From Limnobacter thiooxidans (GTDB taxonomy: Bacteria; Pseudomonadota; Gammaproteobacteria; Burkholderiales; Burkholderiaceae_B), in contig NZ_AP028947.1 of the NCBI RefSeq assembly GCF_036323495.1, forward strand, positions 2,294,001-2,358,000: a DNA stretch of 64,000 nucleotides. Reading direction: 5' to 3'. The notes beneath the pieces are model-generated. The model worked only from the letters and a program-made list of their open reading frames with translations. It had not been told where the DNA came from and ran no database searches. This document shows positions 1-8,515 of this stretch, piece by piece. Each line of letters begins with the position of its first letter. Within the stretch, counting starts at the first letter, position 1. The translations under genes were made by a program, and so were the position numbers.

Positions 1-124
1 CTGCAGTAAAAAGCTCGGCCCGCAATGGGGCCTCACCAGTGACTGCATCGTCAACTGCAGATTCTGGCGAGTATGCGGCAAGTGCCTTGAGCGAGGACAA
101 CAGAGCGCGAAACCGCGCCATCAT
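1..124 (-). CDS. N-terminal fragment of a large protein, possibly cyclic beta-glucan synthase-like
   Basis: An open frame enters from the left edge and reads 41 codons back to ATGATG at 124-119. The visible residues begin MMARFRALLSSLKALAAY and end near EAPLRAELFTA. The phrase PLRAELF, followed by a cut, resembles the start of NdvB-type cyclic beta-1,2-glucan synthases (GH94/GH36-like giants), where a short basic N-terminus precedes a P-[IL]-R-x-ELF motif. That identification is memory-based on a very short stretch. A GTG nine bases upstream is an alternative start. Everything downstream lies outside the window. Confidence 0.45.
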   Translation of the reverse strand, partial: MMARFRALLSSLKALAAYSPESAVDDAVTGEAPLRAELFTA

Positions 125-213
125 CGTGGGCACAGTTGAATGAAGATGTGGCTGACGGGTAGATTGATTGCTTGAATACTTCGATGGCTTTTCATGTGGC
201 AAATGGCGCGTGT

Positions 214-326
214 ATTTTCCTGTGAGACAGGAAAATGCGCCGATTCAGCCTTGCCGTCTGTGCGCTAGCGCACATAGATTATTTTTACAGTAGATGCGGA
301 GAAGTAAACCCCTGCCGGCCAGCAGG
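214..326. other. Three inverted repeats downstream of the solute-binding protein gene
   Basis: Three separate palindromes occupy the 3' flank of the minus-strand gene that ends at 343. They are ATTTTCCTGT-GAG-ACAGGAAAAT at 214-236 (10-bp perfect stem, 3-base loop), TGTGCGCTAGCGCACA at 259-274 (16-bp perfect palindrome) and CCTGC-N6-GCAGG at 311-326. None has a good T-run in the expected direction, so I do not call a standard terminator. They could be transcript-end hairpins or protein-binding sites between this gene and the partial gene at the left edge. Confidence 0.5.
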
Positions 327-342
327 AGCTTACAGACAGTTA

Positions 343-1410
343 TCAGAATGTTTTGCTGTCTGGGGTGCACTCCGAATCTGCGCGGTTGATGGAGCAACGC
401 AGTTTCTTCAGGATGGTCAAACCCTGCTTGTCGTAGATGCCTTGGTCCATGATCGTCCCTCGACTTTCCCGCAACATGATGGTGTACTTGATCATGTTTT
501 CCGGAGTCAGATCACTCCATGTTTTTTCAGGAATTGTTTTTTCCGCGCGCAAAATCAACTTTAGTGCACGGTCAAATTGACCGCTCCAGTACTTGCGAGA
601 CTCCAGACCGTAGTTGGCCGGAAATTTGCTGGTGTTGATCACCATCTGGTAGCTCAAAATCACAATTGGGAACCGGTTGATGGCCCCTTTGGTTCCGATT
701 CCACGGTAAAGCTCAAGAGGCTTGTAGGCAGCGGCAGGCGCGGCAATCATGTCGACCACGCCATTGTTGAACTTGCTGGCGAAGTTGGTGATGTCGGCTG
801 AAACCGGTTGCGCACCGATTTTCTGAATCATCACGGCTTGGGCCTTGTCATAATCAAATGCGGCAATCTTCTTGCCTGCCAGGTCTTCCACCGTTTGAAT
901 TTTTCGGTCGTTCAATACCGGGTAGGCGGTACCAAATGGAATGATTCCAGCGATTTCATAACGACCATTGGTCGCTATTTTGGTGGATGCGGGCGATGCA
1001 AACACCTGGATGGCGCGCCTGACCACTTCATAGCTTGCATCCATATCCACTTTGCCGTCTTTCACGATTGAAGAGGCGCCAAGCGAGTCGATGGCTGCAG
1101 TTGTGGAGTTGAATTGCCGTGTGCGGAAACCGGTTGCAAACACCGCATCGCATTCACCCGCAATGAAATCCTGGGTGGCGATTCGTTCATCGGTGTAGGC
1201 ATGCAAAGTCAGGTTGGCTCCCCAGGCTTTGGATGCGACCACGTAATCTTTGGCCATCGCAAAAATATCGCCGGCAGCGCCTAGCAGGTCATAAACGCAA
1301 AGTTTCTGGCTGCCCTGCTGGGCCTGTTGGGCCTGTGCGGGCATGCTCAGGCCACTGGCCAGAAGCGCCAATGTAGCGACAGCACTTCGAACTCCGATTT
1401 TTTCCCACAT
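343..1410 (-). CDS. AdeT1/2-like putative periplasmic solute-binding protein
   Basis: A 355-residue exported protein. An N-terminal signal peptide of about 27 residues ends ...SMPAQAQ and is followed by KLCVYDLLGAAGDIFAMAKDY, TLHAYTDERIATQDF and AGECDAVFATGFRTRQFN. This pattern matches the family of putative solute-binding proteins that includes Acinetobacter AdeT1/AdeT2 (once called RND efflux components, structurally more like TRAP-type binding proteins). The ligand is unknown. The start ATG is preceded by GAGGAG. No membrane permease is adjacent, so it is an orphan binding protein or works with a distant transporter. It is divergent from an AraC regulator with a clear direct-repeat operator between them, which suggests that regulator controls it. 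Confidence 0.75.
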   Translation of the reverse strand: MWEKIGVRSAVATLALLASGLSMPAQAQQAQQGSQKLCVYDLLGAAGDIFAMAKDYVVASKAWGANLTLHAYTDERIATQDFIAGECDAVFATGFRTRQFNSTTAAIDSLGASSIVKDGKVDMDASYEVVRRAIQVFASPASTKIATNGRYEIAGIIPFGTAYPVLNDRKIQTVEDLAGKKIAAFDYDKAQAVMIQKIGAQPVSADITNFASKFNNGVVDMIAAPAAAYKPLELYRGIGTKGAINRFPIVILSYQMVINTSKFPANYGLESRKYWSGQFDRALKLILRAEKTIPEKTWSDLTPENMIKYTIMLRESRGTIMDQGIYDKQGLTILKKLRCSINRADSECTPDSKTF

Positions 1411-1472
1411 CTGATGTCTCCTCTATTTTGTTTTATGTTTTTTGATTATCACATTGTGGAAAATATATACTC

Positions 1473-1512
1473 TTGACTCATCGAGACAAATTTTTGACTT
1501 TTCGAGACAAAT
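1473..1512 (+). promoter_or_regulatory. Two direct repeats, probable AraC-family operator
   Basis: TTGACTCATCGAGACAAAT (1473-1491) and TTGACTTTTCGAGACAAAT (1494-1512) match at 16 of 19 positions and are offset by 21 bp, two helical turns. They lie between the divergent solute-binding protein and AraC genes, and the second copy touches the proposed ATG at 1511. Paired same-orientation sites on one DNA face are typical of AraC-family regulators, so this is probably the binding site of the adjacent regulator. Confidence 0.75.
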
Positions 1513-2542
1513 GAAACACTTGTTACGATCAACAGCATTGTTGGGTTTTCGGGAAGTCTCGAATCATGCGGGATTCAATGCGGATCAAATCGCTGACAAA
1601 TTCAACCTGAATCTGGATTTGGCTGAACGCGACAACCAGTTTGTGTTGATGGAAGATTTTGTTAAAATGCTGGAGTACGCGGCAAGGCTCAAGAATATTC
1701 CGGACCTGGGTTTGCAAATGTCCCCTTACCACGACCTGAGCATTCTCGGCCCCCTGTCCCTGGTGATCAGCAACCTGCCCACCGTGGGGCAGGCTGTCGT
1801 GTACGCGGCCGAACACATTGACGTGATGAGCCCGACCATCCTGATAGAAACCTACCCGGACAAAACAGAGAACACAGTCAGCAAAAGCCACACCTGGATT
1901 TCAATTTCAATTGATCTGGACAAACCAGCGCCCCACACACAGGCCTTGGACGTTTGCCTGGGTAATTTGCATCGTTTCCTCAAGATTCTCGCAGGGAACC
2001 ATTACCAGCTGGCGAAAGTGATGGTGCCGCACGGTTCAAGATCAATCGCACCGGTGTACGAACAGTTTTTCGAGGCGCCTGTTTTTTTCGAACAGGACCA
2101 CGCAGCCCTTTTGCTGGCCAACTCTACATTTGAAGGTCGACTGGACAAACCCAATACCGAATTGAGCCAAATTGTAGACCTCCACATTCAAACCCACTTC
2201 AGAAACATTCGGGGATCATTCACTGCGCGCACTGCACAGGTCATTCGCAAGGTGCTGGGTCGGGCAAGTTGCAACAAGTCGGAGGTGGCCAAGCTGCTGG
2301 CCATTCACCCGCGCACCTTGCAACGACACCTGCTGGATGAAAACACCAACTTCGATGAGATCAAGACCCGTATCCTTTGCCAGGAAGCACTGCGGTATTT
2401 GACACAAAGCCAGATACCCATGGCCCAGCTTGCTTCCATTCTGGGGTTTTCGGAGCAAGCCACGCTGGTCCGCTTTTGCAAGCGCAACTTTGGCAAGTCA
2501 CCCACCGAAATCAGGAAAAATGCTGAATCGCTGGACATGTAA
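1511..2542 (+). CDS. AraC-family transcriptional regulator
   Basis: Starting at MKHLLRSTALLGFREVSNHAG the protein has 343 residues. The N-terminal ~200 residues fit the OruR/ArgR-type ligand-binding region (Arabinose_bd, PF12625), with SILGPLSLVISNLPTVGQAV inside. The C-terminal ~100 residues are a two-helix-turn-helix AraC domain containing VAKLLAIHPRTLQRHLLDENTNFDEIK and ASILGFSEQATLVRFCKRNFGKSPTEIRK. The frame stays open 69 bases further upstream to a TTG, but that part only translates the operator repeats, so I prefer the ATG. It has no clear Shine-Dalgarno sequence. The likely target is the divergent solute-binding protein gene, plus itself. Confidence 0.85.
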   Translation: MKHLLRSTALLGFREVSNHAGFNADQIADKFNLNLDLAERDNQFVLMEDFVKMLEYAARLKNIPDLGLQMSPYHDLSILGPLSLVISNLPTVGQAVVYAAEHIDVMSPTILIETYPDKTENTVSKSHTWISISIDLDKPAPHTQALDVCLGNLHRFLKILAGNHYQLAKVMVPHGSRSIAPVYEQFFEAPVFFEQDHAALLLANSTFEGRLDKPNTELSQIVDLHIQTHFRNIRGSFTARTAQVIRKVLGRASCNKSEVAKLLAIHPRTLQRHLLDENTNFDEIKTRILCQEALRYLTQSQIPMAQLASILGFSEQATLVRFCKRNFGKSPTEIRKNAESLDM

Positions 2543-2669
2543 GCCACATTGATTCATCCCGCATTCATTTTTCTTTAACTGAAACAAACGTGAAAATGCC
2601 CGTCCACTGTTGTCCAATGGGTTCATGGAATACGCATGAACAAGCTTTCAACAGTTGGAGAAAAATGAA

Positions 2670-3053
2670 ATGAAAAAGGCAGTTGTCATTGTTGCACTGG
2701 GTGTGTTTACTCCCATGGCTTTTGCCAGTGCAAATTGGGAATCAAGATACTGGGACTATGCAAACTCGGTTGGTGACGGAACCCCGTTAAGCCAACATGA
2801 ATGGGGAGTCCGCAACGGATTCATCAAAGACAATTCACTCAAGGAGCGAATCGTGCTGAGTCAAGAAGATCAGGCCGAGATCGCACGCATGAACACTTTT
2901 GGCGATGGAACACCCGCAGTCGAAGTTGCGCTGAGCACCGGACCAAAAAAAGCATTGACCGCTTCAGAGGTGGAATACATCCGCTTCACCGACAGATACG
3001 GTGATGGCACTCCACCCTCTTACCAGGACTGGAAGGCTGCAAAACAGAAATAA
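2670..3053 (+). CDS. Small secreted protein with three GDGTP motifs
   Basis: A 127-residue protein beginning MKKAVVIVALGVFTPMAFASA, a clean Sec signal peptide. ATG at 2670 is chosen because TTGGAGAA lies about 8 bases upstream; an in-frame TTG at 2655 falls inside that ribosome site. The mature part carries three copies of GDGTP (SVGDGTPLS, FGDGTPAVE, YGDGTPPS) spaced roughly 40 residues apart, each in a polar, aromatic context. I know no function. A second small exported protein at 30920-31282 carries related GDGT motifs and resembles DUF4148 proteins, so the two may belong to one family of Burkholderiales envelope proteins. A strong terminator follows. Confidence 0.7.
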   Translation: MKKAVVIVALGVFTPMAFASANWESRYWDYANSVGDGTPLSQHEWGVRNGFIKDNSLKERIVLSQEDQAEIARMNTFGDGTPAVEVALSTGPKKALTASEVEYIRFTDRYGDGTPPSYQDWKAAKQK

Positions 3054-3076
3054 CACAGATTGATCTGTGGATCTGT

Positions 3077-3114
3077 AAAACCGGCGCACCTTGATCAAGA
3101 TGCGCCGGTTTTTT
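3077..3114. terminator. Bidirectional intrinsic terminator
   Basis: AAAACCGGCGCA (3077-3088) pairs perfectly with TGCGCCGGTTTT (3101-3112), with a 12-base loop and T-run on the + strand. The A-run on the left makes it work for the opposite strand as well. It separates the GDGTP gene (+) from the convergent porin gene (-). Confidence 0.9.
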
Positions 3115-3141
3115 CATGAATAACACCCTTGCAAACCGGAT

Positions 3142-4557
3142 TCAATAAACCAGTTGTAACCGGGTCATTACCACCTGTTCCTCTTCTCGGTCACGGCCGC
3201 CGCTTGCGCCACCAGAGAAGCGGGTAGAGTTGAAATCGACAGACCATTTCAGGTTGTGACTGAGGTGAAAGTTTGCGCCCAGGCCATAGTTGAACGCCTT
3301 CCGCGCGGCACTGTCAGGGTCCGCCAGTCTATTGGCCCCACCTTGAAACGCTCGGTCATCAATATCGAGTCCTGAAACCCGGAATGCCAACTCTACAGCG
3401 GTGCCTTTGGTGCCTTTACCCAAGTCAACACCCCTGAACGAGATCGGCTCACCAGTGGGTACCCATGACAGGGTCAGGTCGTAGCCGGTGTTCTTGATCG
3501 AACTTTCCACATTGTTGCGCGTTAACTCCTGGTCTGAAAAACCGTATTCAGCCACCAATCCGAAGTTGTCCTTGAAATAGGTCAACTGCGGGAACAGCCG
3601 GCTGTGGGTACCCGTGGGAGCAACACCCGCTGAATAGGCAAAAAACTCTTCCTGCGCGGCGGTTCGATATCGGGCCAGGGTGTTGGCTACCACGGCCGTG
3701 TTGCCCTGAGAACTTTTTTTGCTGCCGTAGGTTCCTGACACCCCAAAACCAAGGCCTTTCAGAGCACTGTCGTGCGTCTTGAATGGCTCAGCAAAAATCC
3801 TTGCTTGAATTTCCTTGCCTGCGTCATCGCGTACCGACACGTCACGACCATCGGCCGCGCCATTGAACAATCCAAGTACCAGGCCAACTCGCCCATCGGC
3901 CAGGCTGGAATTCCACGACACACCCAAGTCACGATTGGGCGCAAGCTCGTTGGCAAGCCCACGCTCGATCAATGGAAGTGCTGTGGCCACACGGAGTCGA
4001 TCAATACTGACTGCGGTTTTCTGCTTGCCAACGCGAAGATATCCCTTGTTGCCCACAGGCACATCCGCAAAGGCATCCAGCAGGGAAATGTTGGCGCCCG
4101 TGCCATTGCCACTTAACTCCGGTACGATCCGGAAACCCACGCCGGCAAACTTCCCGGAGAAAGTCGGCCGCACGCGCCGCAGCAAAAATCCGTCGTCAAG
4201 AGCCGCACCGGTTGCACTGGATCCCGAGGCGAAAAACCGCCCGTCCATTTGCAACATGGCGCTGAAGCGAAGTTCATTGCCATTGTCAGGATTGAACAAT
4301 GCATAGCCACCATCGTTGGTGACCTTCACTTGCGGCGTCGGTTTCGCGGGCACCACTTGAGTGGTTGAGGTGGGTTCTACTGGAGGCTGGGTTTGCTGTT
4401 GGGCCAGCAAGCGGCTCTCCAGTTCAAGTATTCGTCGCTCAAGTTCCTGAAGCCGCTCACTGTCGGCGTGAACATTCGTAGTTTGAAACAGGGTTGCAAT
4501 CAGAACACTTAACTGGAGTGTTCTGGACGGAAAAGCGAAGGAGTATTTGTTTTTCAT
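3142..4557 (-). CDS. OprO/OprP-family porin
   Basis: A 471-residue outer-membrane protein, counted from MKNKYSFAFPSRTLQLSV (an upstream in-frame ATG at 4596 would add 13 non-signal-like residues). A signal peptide ends near VHADS and is followed by the heptad-like coiled coil ERLQELERRILELESRLLAQQQ, a Pro/Thr linker, then about 370 residues of alternating beta-strand sequence with LRFSAMLQMDGRFFASG, DDGFLLRRVRPTFSGKFA and ending in the OM-typical aromatic LQLVY. This is the phosphate-selective porin O/P family layout (PF07396). The actual substrate (phosphate, polyphosphate or other anions) cannot be read from sequence. Four TTAA elements at 11-bp spacing lie about 90 bp upstream. Confidence 0.88.
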   Translation of the reverse strand: MKNKYSFAFPSRTLQLSVLIATLFQTTNVHADSERLQELERRILELESRLLAQQQTQPPVEPTSTTQVVPAKPTPQVKVTNDGGYALFNPDNGNELRFSAMLQMDGRFFASGSSATGAALDDGFLLRRVRPTFSGKFAGVGFRIVPELSGNGTGANISLLDAFADVPVGNKGYLRVGKQKTAVSIDRLRVATALPLIERGLANELAPNRDLGVSWNSSLADGRVGLVLGLFNGAADGRDVSVRDDAGKEIQARIFAEPFKTHDSALKGLGFGVSGTYGSKKSSQGNTAVVANTLARYRTAAQEEFFAYSAGVAPTGTHSRLFPQLTYFKDNFGLVAEYGFSDQELTRNNVESSIKNTGYDLTLSWVPTGEPISFRGVDLGKGTKGTAVELAFRVSGLDIDDRAFQGGANRLADPDSAARKAFNYGLGANFHLSHNLKWSVDFNSTRFSGGASGGRDREEEQVVMTRLQLVY

Positions 4558-4648
4558 TGTCTTGGCTCGAGTGGTTGGGACGCACATCATTACCAAGACT
4601 TCAGAAAATGAGAAATAAGAAATAAGTCTTTGTTAATACTGGATTTTA

Positions 4649-4687
4649 GTTAACCTGAACTTAATTCGACATTAATTTAATTTTAAT
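4649..4687. promoter_or_regulatory. Four TTAA elements at exact 11-bp period upstream of the porin gene
   Basis: GTTAAC (4649), CTTAAT (4660), ATTAAT (4671) and TTTAAT (4682) are separated by exactly 5 bases each, giving an 11-bp period. Phase-locked direct repeats of this spacing are the normal binding mode of OmpR/PhoB-family response regulators. The array is 92-130 bp upstream of the porin start on the minus strand. Confidence 0.6.
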
Positions 4688-4736
4688 AAAAATCACTGTT
4701 TTGATTTAATGCGACCTGCCCGAAAACTCCGCAAAC

Positions 4737-5729
4737 TCAACGCGAATTGAGGCGGCGATATTCCCCCGGCGAACATTGATACCACCGACGAAAGGCACGC
4801 GTGAAACTGGCTGTATCGCCGTACCCCAGGTGCAAGGCCATTTCATCCAGTTTCATTTGAGTGGACAGCAATTGCGCAGCAAGTTGCTTGCGTTCCGCGT
4901 CAAGAAGATCACTGTAGTTGGTGCCCTCCTCAGCCAACCTGCGCCTCAGGCTGCGAGGTGAAAGCGACAATGAGTGAGCAACATCTTCCAGTGTAGACAC
5001 CAGGCCCATCGACCCCAGGAGAATTTGGCGAACCTGGCCAGTCAAACCTTCTACCTGTCGCTGACGCAACTGCCGGGTGCATTGCTCCTCAAAAACCCGC
5101 AGCAAATGCAGATCACAAGTTGGCAGTTGCAACTCGGCATGGCGCCGGTCCAGGAGTATTGCGTTTCGAGAACAACCCGTGTGAGGACGAATTCCAGTCA
5201 GTTCCTCAATGCGTTGAACATGACTGTCAGGCAAATGCTGAAATTCAAGGCGTTGCACAGGCACACCATTCAAACCCAATTCCCGCAGCAAACTGAACGC
5301 GGTACCCATGTCACGCTCCAGAAGGAAGTGGCGCAAGTGCTGGGCAATGTCATCCGGGTGGGCTGCAATACCAAAAGACGATTCCGTGTTAATCACGGAA
5401 AACCTGCAATAGGCTGTGCTCAACGGCAGGTATCGAAGTGCTGTTTCTACGGCAGCGGCCAATGTTGGGCTGGTTCGGATGGCAAAACCCCAAATACCAA
5501 ACGTGGACACGTTGTACTGCATGCCAAGCTCAAACCCCAGGGCAGGCAAATCCGGCAGACCCATGATCATGTTCTCGAGCAATCGCATTTCCTGGCTGCG
5601 CTGCAACCAGGTGTCTGAACGTGTCAGATCTTCAAGCTCCACCCCAGTGCCGAGCAAACAACCTTGCCCGTCCAGACCAAAGCGTGAAGCAAAATTGACC
5701 ATGACCTGGGCAATTGTTGCCGGGTGCAT
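4737..5729 (-). CDS. AraC-family regulator (OruR/PF12625 type)
   Basis: From MHPATIAQVMVNFASRFGLD the protein has 330 residues. The N-terminal region has LGFELGMQYNVSTFGIWGFAIRTSPTLAAAVETALRYLPLS, the standard Arabinose_bd pattern. The C-terminal AraC HTH region has LEDVAHSLSLSPRSLRRRLAEEGTNYSDLL and MALHLGYGDTASFTRAFRRWYQCSPGEYRR. The frame stays open much further upstream (to 6035), but that would run through the divergent desaturase gene, so I place the start at 5729; an ATG at 5855 is also possible. It is divergently adjacent to the desaturase, which makes that gene the likely target. Confidence 0.85.
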   Translation of the reverse strand: MHPATIAQVMVNFASRFGLDGQGCLLGTGVELEDLTRSDTWLQRSQEMRLLENMIMGLPDLPALGFELGMQYNVSTFGIWGFAIRTSPTLAAAVETALRYLPLSTAYCRFSVINTESSFGIAAHPDDIAQHLRHFLLERDMGTAFSLLRELGLNGVPVQRLEFQHLPDSHVQRIEELTGIRPHTGCSRNAILLDRRHAELQLPTCDLHLLRVFEEQCTRQLRQRQVEGLTGQVRQILLGSMGLVSTLEDVAHSLSLSPRSLRRRLAEEGTNYSDLLDAERKQLAAQLLSTQMKLDEMALHLGYGDTASFTRAFRRWYQCSPGEYRRLNSR

Positions 5730-5868
5730 CAATGGGGATTCCCGCAAACCTGACTCCTCAAAAACCGTTTGGCCTGAAATGCCTGTATCAAGACCTGAAA
5801 TGCACTGTCTGAATTGACACAAACGCGATAAATTTAAAGCATCCGAATAAAACATCCAAGAGACAAAG

Positions 5869-6759
5869 ATGCAGGCGAACCTGAACGAATTGAACCGGGA
5901 AGCGATTGAGATTTCGAAAGAGTATACGGGCGAACTGGCCTGGCTCACGATTGGCCTGACCGCTTTTGTTTTGGGTGCAATGGGGCTTTTGCTGTGGCTT
6001 TTCACAACAGGAAGCGTGAGCCTGTGGTTGGCCATACCGTTGTATGCGGTGTTGACTTACATGTCTTACACGCCATTGCACGAGGCTGTGCACAACAACA
6101 TCCACGGCAAACAGGAGAATTTGAAATGGGTCAACGACCTGTGCGGTTACCTGGTCGCCACCTTGATCATGGTGCCCTACTCCACCCACAAGGTTGAACA
6201 CTTCACGCACCACCGCTACACCAACCAGCCCGACAAGGACCCTGATTATGTGGTCAGCAACATGCGCCACGGGCTGCTTTCATTCATCACCAGTGGTTTT
6301 CATTTCCTGTGGGTACAGATCACCTTCCTGTTTCGCGACTACTGGAAAACAGCCAGCCTGAAAGACCGCAGCATTTACCTGGTCGAGATTTCTTTCACGA
6401 TTGGCTGGCGCGTGGCATTCGGCCTTTGGGTGGGAACTGAACAGGTGGCTTGGCTGTTAGTGGCCGGTTACCTGATCGGTGCATTTTTCACAGCCTACTG
6501 GTTTGCCTATCGACCCCACCACCCCTACGACAATTCAAGCCGCTATCAGAACACCAACAGTTTGATTATGCCCGGCTGGATGAAACCCCTGGAGTGGTTC
6601 TGGTTGGGACAAAACCTGCACTCCATTCATCACTTGTTTCCCCGTGTGCCGTTTTATCGCTACCACGCGCTACACGACAAAATCGAACCGATTTTGCGTG
6701 CACATGGCACCCCGATCATTGGAATATTCAGCAGGCAAAGCGTAAAGTCATCCAGATAA
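5869..6759 (+). CDS. Membrane fatty acid desaturase / diiron hydroxylase-type protein
   Basis: A 296-residue integral membrane protein of the FA_desaturase family (PF00487). The three histidine boxes that bind the diiron centre are present: HEAVH at 71-75 (with HNNIH following), HFTHHRYTN at 111-119 and LHSIHH at 250-255. Two hydrophobic hairpins (about 24-60 and 88-104, then 150-205) separate them. The family introduces double bonds or hydroxyl groups into acyl chains or carotenoids in the inner membrane using electrons from ferredoxin or cytochrome b5-type donors. The exact substrate is not decided here; the HLFPRVPFYRYHAL ending is shared by several bacterial desaturases and carotene-oxygenase-like proteins. 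Divergent AraC regulator upstream. Confidence 0.82.
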   Translation: MQANLNELNREAIEISKEYTGELAWLTIGLTAFVLGAMGLLLWLFTTGSVSLWLAIPLYAVLTYMSYTPLHEAVHNNIHGKQENLKWVNDLCGYLVATLIMVPYSTHKVEHFTHHRYTNQPDKDPDYVVSNMRHGLLSFITSGFHFLWVQITFLFRDYWKTASLKDRSIYLVEISFTIGWRVAFGLWVGTEQVAWLLVAGYLIGAFFTAYWFAYRPHHPYDNSSRYQNTNSLIMPGWMKPLEWFWLGQNLHSIHHLFPRVPFYRYHALHDKIEPILRAHGTPIIGIFSRQSVKSSR

Positions 6760-6781
6760 GATATTGGGCAATGGGGTCCAT

Positions 6782-8407
6782 TCAACTCGCAACCCGAAAA
6801 CGAGCAATCTGCCCTTCGAGTTGATTGGCCACCCTGGAAAGATTTTTTGCCACATCAGAAGTCTCCTGGGCAACCTGGTAATTTTCTTCCGAAACCACAG
6901 CCACTTTTTCAATTGACCTTGCGATGTCCTGGCCCGCGGCATCCTGTTCACGCAGGCTTTCAGAGATGTGAGCAACGGCCTCGGCCGCTTGGCGCACATG
7001 TTCGGTCACACCTGAAATTTGAGTGCCCACTTCATCTGAGATTTGCATGCCCAAATCAACACGCTCAACCCCATTCTGCATTTGCTCCACAGCGATCTGT
7101 GTTCCTTTTTGAATCGACTCGATAATCGAACCGATCTTCAGGGTTGAGTCTGCAGTTCGCTCTGCAAGCGAGCGCACCTCGTCAGCAACCACGGCAAAGC
7201 CACGCCCCTGTTCCCCGGCCCGCGCGGCTTCAATGGCAGCATTCAAGGCGAGTAAATTGGTCTGCTGTGCAATACCGCGAATGGTTCCGGCAATGTCGGA
7301 AATGCCTTTGACCTGCGACTCCAGCTCAACCATGGTTTGCGCAGACTGTTTGACCACCGTTGAAATAACTCGCATTTCACTGGCCGCTTTGTCGGTACTG
7401 ATACCCGCCAACCTGGCCAGGCTGAGCGAACTTTTTGATGCATCGTCTGCCAACTGGGCCTGCGATGAAATATTGGCAACACTGACCGACAACTCCTCCA
7501 CCGCAGCGGCCACAGAGCTTGCTGCATCGCTGTTGGCCTGTGAAGAAGCGAGAGTGGTATCTGCCGCCTCGGCCAGATGGGTGCTGGAAGACAACAGCTC
7601 TTCGGTAGATTGGCGTACACCACGCACGATATTTTGCAGCGACTCCATCAAGGCATTGAAGGCATTGATGACATCTCCAATTTCATTGTTGTATCTGTTT
7701 TCTGCGCGCAAGGACAAATCACCCTGTTGATCAATTCGTGTCACAGTTTTAACCAGTGCATCCAGGGGCTGGCCAATCGACTTGCCCAAACGGCGCACAA
7801 TCAGGAACACGCCTGTCACAGCGAGAATGACCAGACCAAGCACTACAGCCAATGCAACTTCCAGTACGGTACGGGACGTCGACTTTGCCGAGTCAGCCTG
7901 CGAAGCCAGGCTGTCTGACAGCTTCTCCATGCTCTGTTCAAGCGACTCGAAGTCCGCCATGAACTGTTCCCATTGCTGGTCGGTGGGTGTAGCGCCCGCA
8001 GCGTCTCGGGTCATTTGCTTTGCAGAAGCCACGTAGCGCTCGGCCACCTTGATGACTTCGTCCATCTCGCGGATCAAGCTGCTGTTGTCGGTATTGCTGC
8101 GGTTTTCGCTGAGGTTGTCCATCAAGCGATTGCCATGTTGATCCACAGCATTCAGCACTTCGGCCTTGCCAGCCGAATCGGCCATCAACTGCAACTTGAT
8201 GGCTTCCAGTACATCGCCGCGCAAGGCGTCGTGCATCATGTCGGCATCCATTTGGGTTCGAACCGCTTCAGAACTGGATGTGAGTTTGTTGATCGCGCTG
8301 TTCAACTCAAGCATGGCAGTGGTACTGCCTGCACCAAGCACCAGCAGGATACCCAAAGAAAATACCGCATTGAGTTTCAAGAGGGACTGAATGGACTGTC
8401 GTTTCAT
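6782..8407 (-). CDS. Methyl-accepting chemotaxis protein
   Basis: A 541-residue chemoreceptor. TM1 lies at about 12-33, a periplasmic helical ligand-binding region of about 150 residues follows (four-helix-bundle type judging from its heptads), and TM2 is VLEVALAVVLGLVILAVTGVFL at about 180-202. A HAMP domain and a long signalling coiled coil complete it. The highly conserved hairpin tip reads GIAQQTNLLALNAAIEAARAGEQGRGFAVVADEVRSLAERT. No C-terminal CheR/CheB pentapeptide is visible (it ends FRVAS). The ligand is unknown. The gene converges on the desaturase with a 22-base gap. Confidence 0.95.
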   Translation of the reverse strand: MKRQSIQSLLKLNAVFSLGILLVLGAGSTTAMLELNSAINKLTSSSEAVRTQMDADMMHDALRGDVLEAIKLQLMADSAGKAEVLNAVDQHGNRLMDNLSENRSNTDNSSLIREMDEVIKVAERYVASAKQMTRDAAGATPTDQQWEQFMADFESLEQSMEKLSDSLASQADSAKSTSRTVLEVALAVVLGLVILAVTGVFLIVRRLGKSIGQPLDALVKTVTRIDQQGDLSLRAENRYNNEIGDVINAFNALMESLQNIVRGVRQSTEELLSSSTHLAEAADTTLASSQANSDAASSVAAAVEELSVSVANISSQAQLADDASKSSLSLARLAGISTDKAASEMRVISTVVKQSAQTMVELESQVKGISDIAGTIRGIAQQTNLLALNAAIEAARAGEQGRGFAVVADEVRSLAERTADSTLKIGSIIESIQKGTQIAVEQMQNGVERVDLGMQISDEVGTQISGVTEHVRQAAEAVAHISESLREQDAAGQDIARSIEKVAVVSEENYQVAQETSDVAKNLSRVANQLEGQIARFRVAS

Positions 8408-8515
8408 GGGGATGCAGGCTCAAATGGATCAAACTTCAGATTACCCCACCCGGGTGAAACTCAATCCAAGGCTATAAGGCCAAAACAGGGCTCAAATAGA
8501 TAATTCGAACAAGAA

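Noticed and set aside
5730..6035. N-terminal extension of the second AraC regulator
   Set aside because: The extension crosses the divergent desaturase gene and has no AraC-like content.
8408..8460. Sigma-28-like promoter for the chemoreceptor (TGAAGTTT-N11-GCCTGCAT on the minus strand)
   Set aside because: The -10 part matches poorly and lies only a few bases from the start codon, too close for a promoter.
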